Assembly (NCBI GenBank): GCA_900316925.1
Contig: ONEU01000096.1
Coordinates: forward strand, 1 to 7,046
From: an uncultured Eubacteriales bacterium
Lineage (GTDB): Bacteria > Bacillota > Clostridia > Oscillospirales > Acutalibacteraceae
Direction: 5' to 3'
Length of the DNA: 7,046 bases
Under the pieces are notes generated by a model. The model saw only the letters and a program-made list of their open reading frames with translations. It did no database searches and was not told the DNA's origin. Every line of letters starts with the position of its first letter. Position 1 is the first letter of the stretch. Position numbers and translations under genes: made by a program. Of the stretch, positions 6,855 to 7,046 are shown piece after piece.

Positions 6855-7010
6855 AGCGTGACACGGGTGCACGGGCTCTGCGCCATGGAAATCATTTTTG
6901 AAAAAACTTGCCCGAAAGTCCATGCAAATGCTTCGTCAACTACGACGAGAAGTGAGTGTTTACTGATTGCTGCAAGGTTTATCCCTCAGCGAATTTTGGA
7001 AAGGGGTCCG

Positions 7011-7046
7011 GGGAAAACCTTTTTTTCGCCAGAAAAAGGTTTTCCC
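7011..7046. repeat. Long perfect hairpin at the window edge
   Basis: GGGAAAACCTTTTT (7011-7024) is the exact reverse complement of AAAAAGGTTTTCCC (7033-7046). A G-T and a T-A pair extend the stem to 16 bp with the loop CGCC (7027-7030). The stem may continue past the window. On the minus strand no T-run follows; on the plus strand the following bases are not visible, so a terminator of a neighbouring gene or the end of a dispersed repeat are both possible. Confidence 0.7.

Larger units (their letters stand above)
6571..7046. other. Non-coding, repeat-like region downstream of opp
   Basis: No convincing gene is present in these 476 bp. The first part has an A-run (6574-6582) and a T-run (6596-6602) in AT-rich DNA. 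From about 6700 the composition becomes GC-rich and dense in short repeats: a degenerate 15-bp direct repeat (6731-6745 and 6776-6790), hairpins at 6745-6759 and 6840-6854, a short repeat CAGCGTGA (6825-6832, 6854-6861), and a long hairpin at 7011-7046. The texture is that of dispersed intergenic repeats seen in gut Clostridia, or of a structured RNA, but I cannot name a family. It probably extends beyond the window. Confidence 0.45.
6807..7046 (+). other. Open frame running off the window edge, probably spurious
   Basis: A frame opening at GTG 6807 (or ATG 6885) stays open for 80 codons to the end of the window. The product from 6885 begins MEIIFEKTCPKVHANASSTT and is Thr/Ser/Arg-rich with no recognisable domain. 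Neither start has a ribosome binding site, the codon choice differs from the opp genes, and the frame runs straight through the hairpins at 6840-6854 and 7011-7046. It most likely reflects translation of a repeat rather than a gene, but since it is cut by the window edge I cannot exclude a real partial gene. Confidence 0.12.

Overview
The window carries a complete oligopeptide ABC transporter operon on the + strand, in the order oppB-oppC-oppD-oppF-oppA. About 0.24 kb of AT-rich promoter and leader DNA precedes it, and about 0.5 kb of apparently non-coding, repeat-like DNA follows it. The host is most likely a moderate-GC Firmicute of class Clostridia, perhaps Oscillospiraceae/Ruminococcaceae. 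Evidence for this is the AGGAGG-type ribosome binding sites, a Gram-positive lipoprotein signal with a Ser/Asn-rich linker on the substrate-binding protein, strong use of C-ending codons, and very AT-rich promoter DNA beside GC-balanced genes. The family-level placement is an inference from style, not a match.

Layout: 1-236 holds AT-rich DNA, a good sigma-A-type promoter (about 97-125) and a leader of about 105 nt. 237-1157 is oppB and 1173-2240 is oppC, the two membrane permeases. 2254-3384 is oppD and 3374-4423 is oppF, the two ATPases. These four genes are tightly coupled: the intergenic gaps are 15 and 13 bp, the oppD ribosome binding site overlaps the oppC stop codon, and oppD and oppF overlap by 11 bp. 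A 210-bp gap (4424-4633) with stem-loops but no clear promoter separates oppF from oppA (4634-6499), the peptide-binding lipoprotein. A strong intrinsic terminator at 6529-6570 closes the operon. The remaining 6571-7046 holds no convincing gene; it has several short perfect hairpins, a degenerate direct repeat, and a long perfect hairpin running to the window edge.

How it works: lipid-anchored OppA captures peptides outside the cell and delivers them to the OppB/OppC channel, and OppD/OppF hydrolyse ATP to drive import. All ATPase motifs are intact in both OppD and OppF, the permeases have normal coupling-loop motifs, and OppA keeps the Trp/Asp pair that contacts the peptide N-terminus in well-studied OppA proteins, so the system looks functional. 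The coding part is a textbook transporter. The parts least explained by known features are the structured oppF-oppA gap and the repeat-like 3' region.
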